Notes under the pieces: model-generated
Told to the model about the DNA's origin: nothing
What the model saw: the letters and a program-made list of their open reading frames with translations, nothing else
Databases searched by the model: none
From: Candidatus Methanohalarchaeum thermophilum
GTDB taxonomy: Archaea > Halobacteriota > Methanonatronarchaeia > Methanonatronarchaeales > Methanonatronarchaeaceae
Length of the DNA: 64,000 nt
Direction: 5' to 3'
Assembly (NCBI GenBank): GCA_001914405.1
Contig: MSDW01000001.1
Location: 1,491,169 to 1,555,168 of the forward strand
Shown here: in pieces, positions 63,858-64,000 of the stretch
How positions within the stretch are numbered: the first letter of the stretch is position 1
How the letters are laid out: the number at the start of each line of letters is the position of its first letter
Translations under genes and position numbers: made by a program

Positions 63858-64000
63858 TTATTGGTTTTCGAAGATTCTTTCGTATTCTAGGACCATTTTG
63901 TTGTCTTTTTCTTTTAGTTCTACTTTGAATATGTCTCCGTCATTTAGTTTGTTGTTTTTAACTATTTCTGCTGGTACGGTTACTTCTAGGGATGCAGCAT
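63858..64000 (-). CDS. AbrB/SpoVT-like DNA-binding protein, C-terminal part (5' end outside window)
   Basis: 47 residues visible, stop TAA at 63858-63860. ASLEVTVPAEIVKNNKLNDG and DIFKVELKEKDNKMVLEYER have the swapped-hairpin barrel pattern (VTVPAEIxxxxxLxxGD). Such proteins are DNA-binding regulators or antitoxins. The start lies beyond the window. Confidence 0.7.
   Translation of the reverse strand, partial: AASLEVTVPAEIVKNNKLNDGDIFKVELKEKDNKMVLEYERIFENQ

Overview
The window (about one third G+C, dense genes in both orientations) comes from a euryarchaeon. Archaeal markers include a FtsZ2-type cell-division protein, diadenylate cyclase DacZ, archaeal S-adenosylmethionine synthetase, RIO2 kinase, Nop5 with fibrillarin, phosphorylating archaeal GAPDH, and a tRNA 2-thiolation enzyme. 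Haloarchaeal-type TnpB sequences, acidic secreted proteins, a tungsten oxidoreductase and cytochrome c maturation genes fit a salt-loving anaerobe. A halophilic methanogen of the Methanonatronarchaeia type would fit, but no methanogenesis gene lies in the window, so this is inference.

Layout. 1-7.4 kb: ftsZ2 (cut by the window edge), tRNA thiolation gene, a wrecked insertion sequence carrying nested insertions, dacZ, the SAM synthetase gene, a pyrimidine-dimer glycosylase. 7.5-16.4 kb: a graveyard of IS200/IS605-type elements and non-coding derivatives around a two-gene YeeE/YedE sulfur transporter, a rhodanese fusion and a broken ZIP-like transporter. 16.6-19.3 kb: DUF460, rio2, DUF502. 20.7-26.1 kb: a probable C30-type carotenoid cluster (aldehyde dehydrogenase, isoprenylcysteine-methyltransferase-like protein, two CrtI/CrtN-family flavoproteins). 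26.3-32.2 kb: membrane protein with GAPDH, then two GT4 glycosyltransferases, pyrK and a SpoIIM protein. 32.4-33.6 kb: three non-coding elements in tandem. 33.8-37.6 kb: flippase-like protein, small ribbon-helix-helix protein, pyrD, nop5-flpA. 37.7-42.5 kb: complete LIV-type ABC importer. 42.6-47.7 kb: pcm, a split cytochrome c assembly system (ccmD, two ccmF halves), and an archaellum ArlD/E-like gene. 47.8-52.5 kb: winged-helix regulator, metallo-beta-lactamase nuclease, tungsten oxidoreductase with a Tat-exported iron-sulfur partner. 52.7-58.2 kb: three TasA/camelysin-like secreted proteins with their own SipW-like signal peptidase, flanked by small winged-helix regulators. 58.6-63.2 kb: a nearly intact IS605 element, more relics, a radical SAM gene. 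The right edge has a partial AbrB-like gene.

Three signals stand out. First, at least three families of repeated non-coding elements (called A, B and C here, 61-480 bp) share IS605-like ends and almost all A, B and D copies with a readable left end sit next to the target tetranucleotide TTAT; families A and B contain hairpins whose two arms change together between copies, the mark of a structured RNA. Second, three genes (a carotenoid flavoprotein, a CcmD-like protein and an ArlD/E-like protein) have no ATG, GTG or TTG at the expected start but an ATT, ATC or ATA after a ribosome-binding site. Third, the SipW/TasA-like cluster looks like a complete small system for building an extracellular fibre or surface layer.
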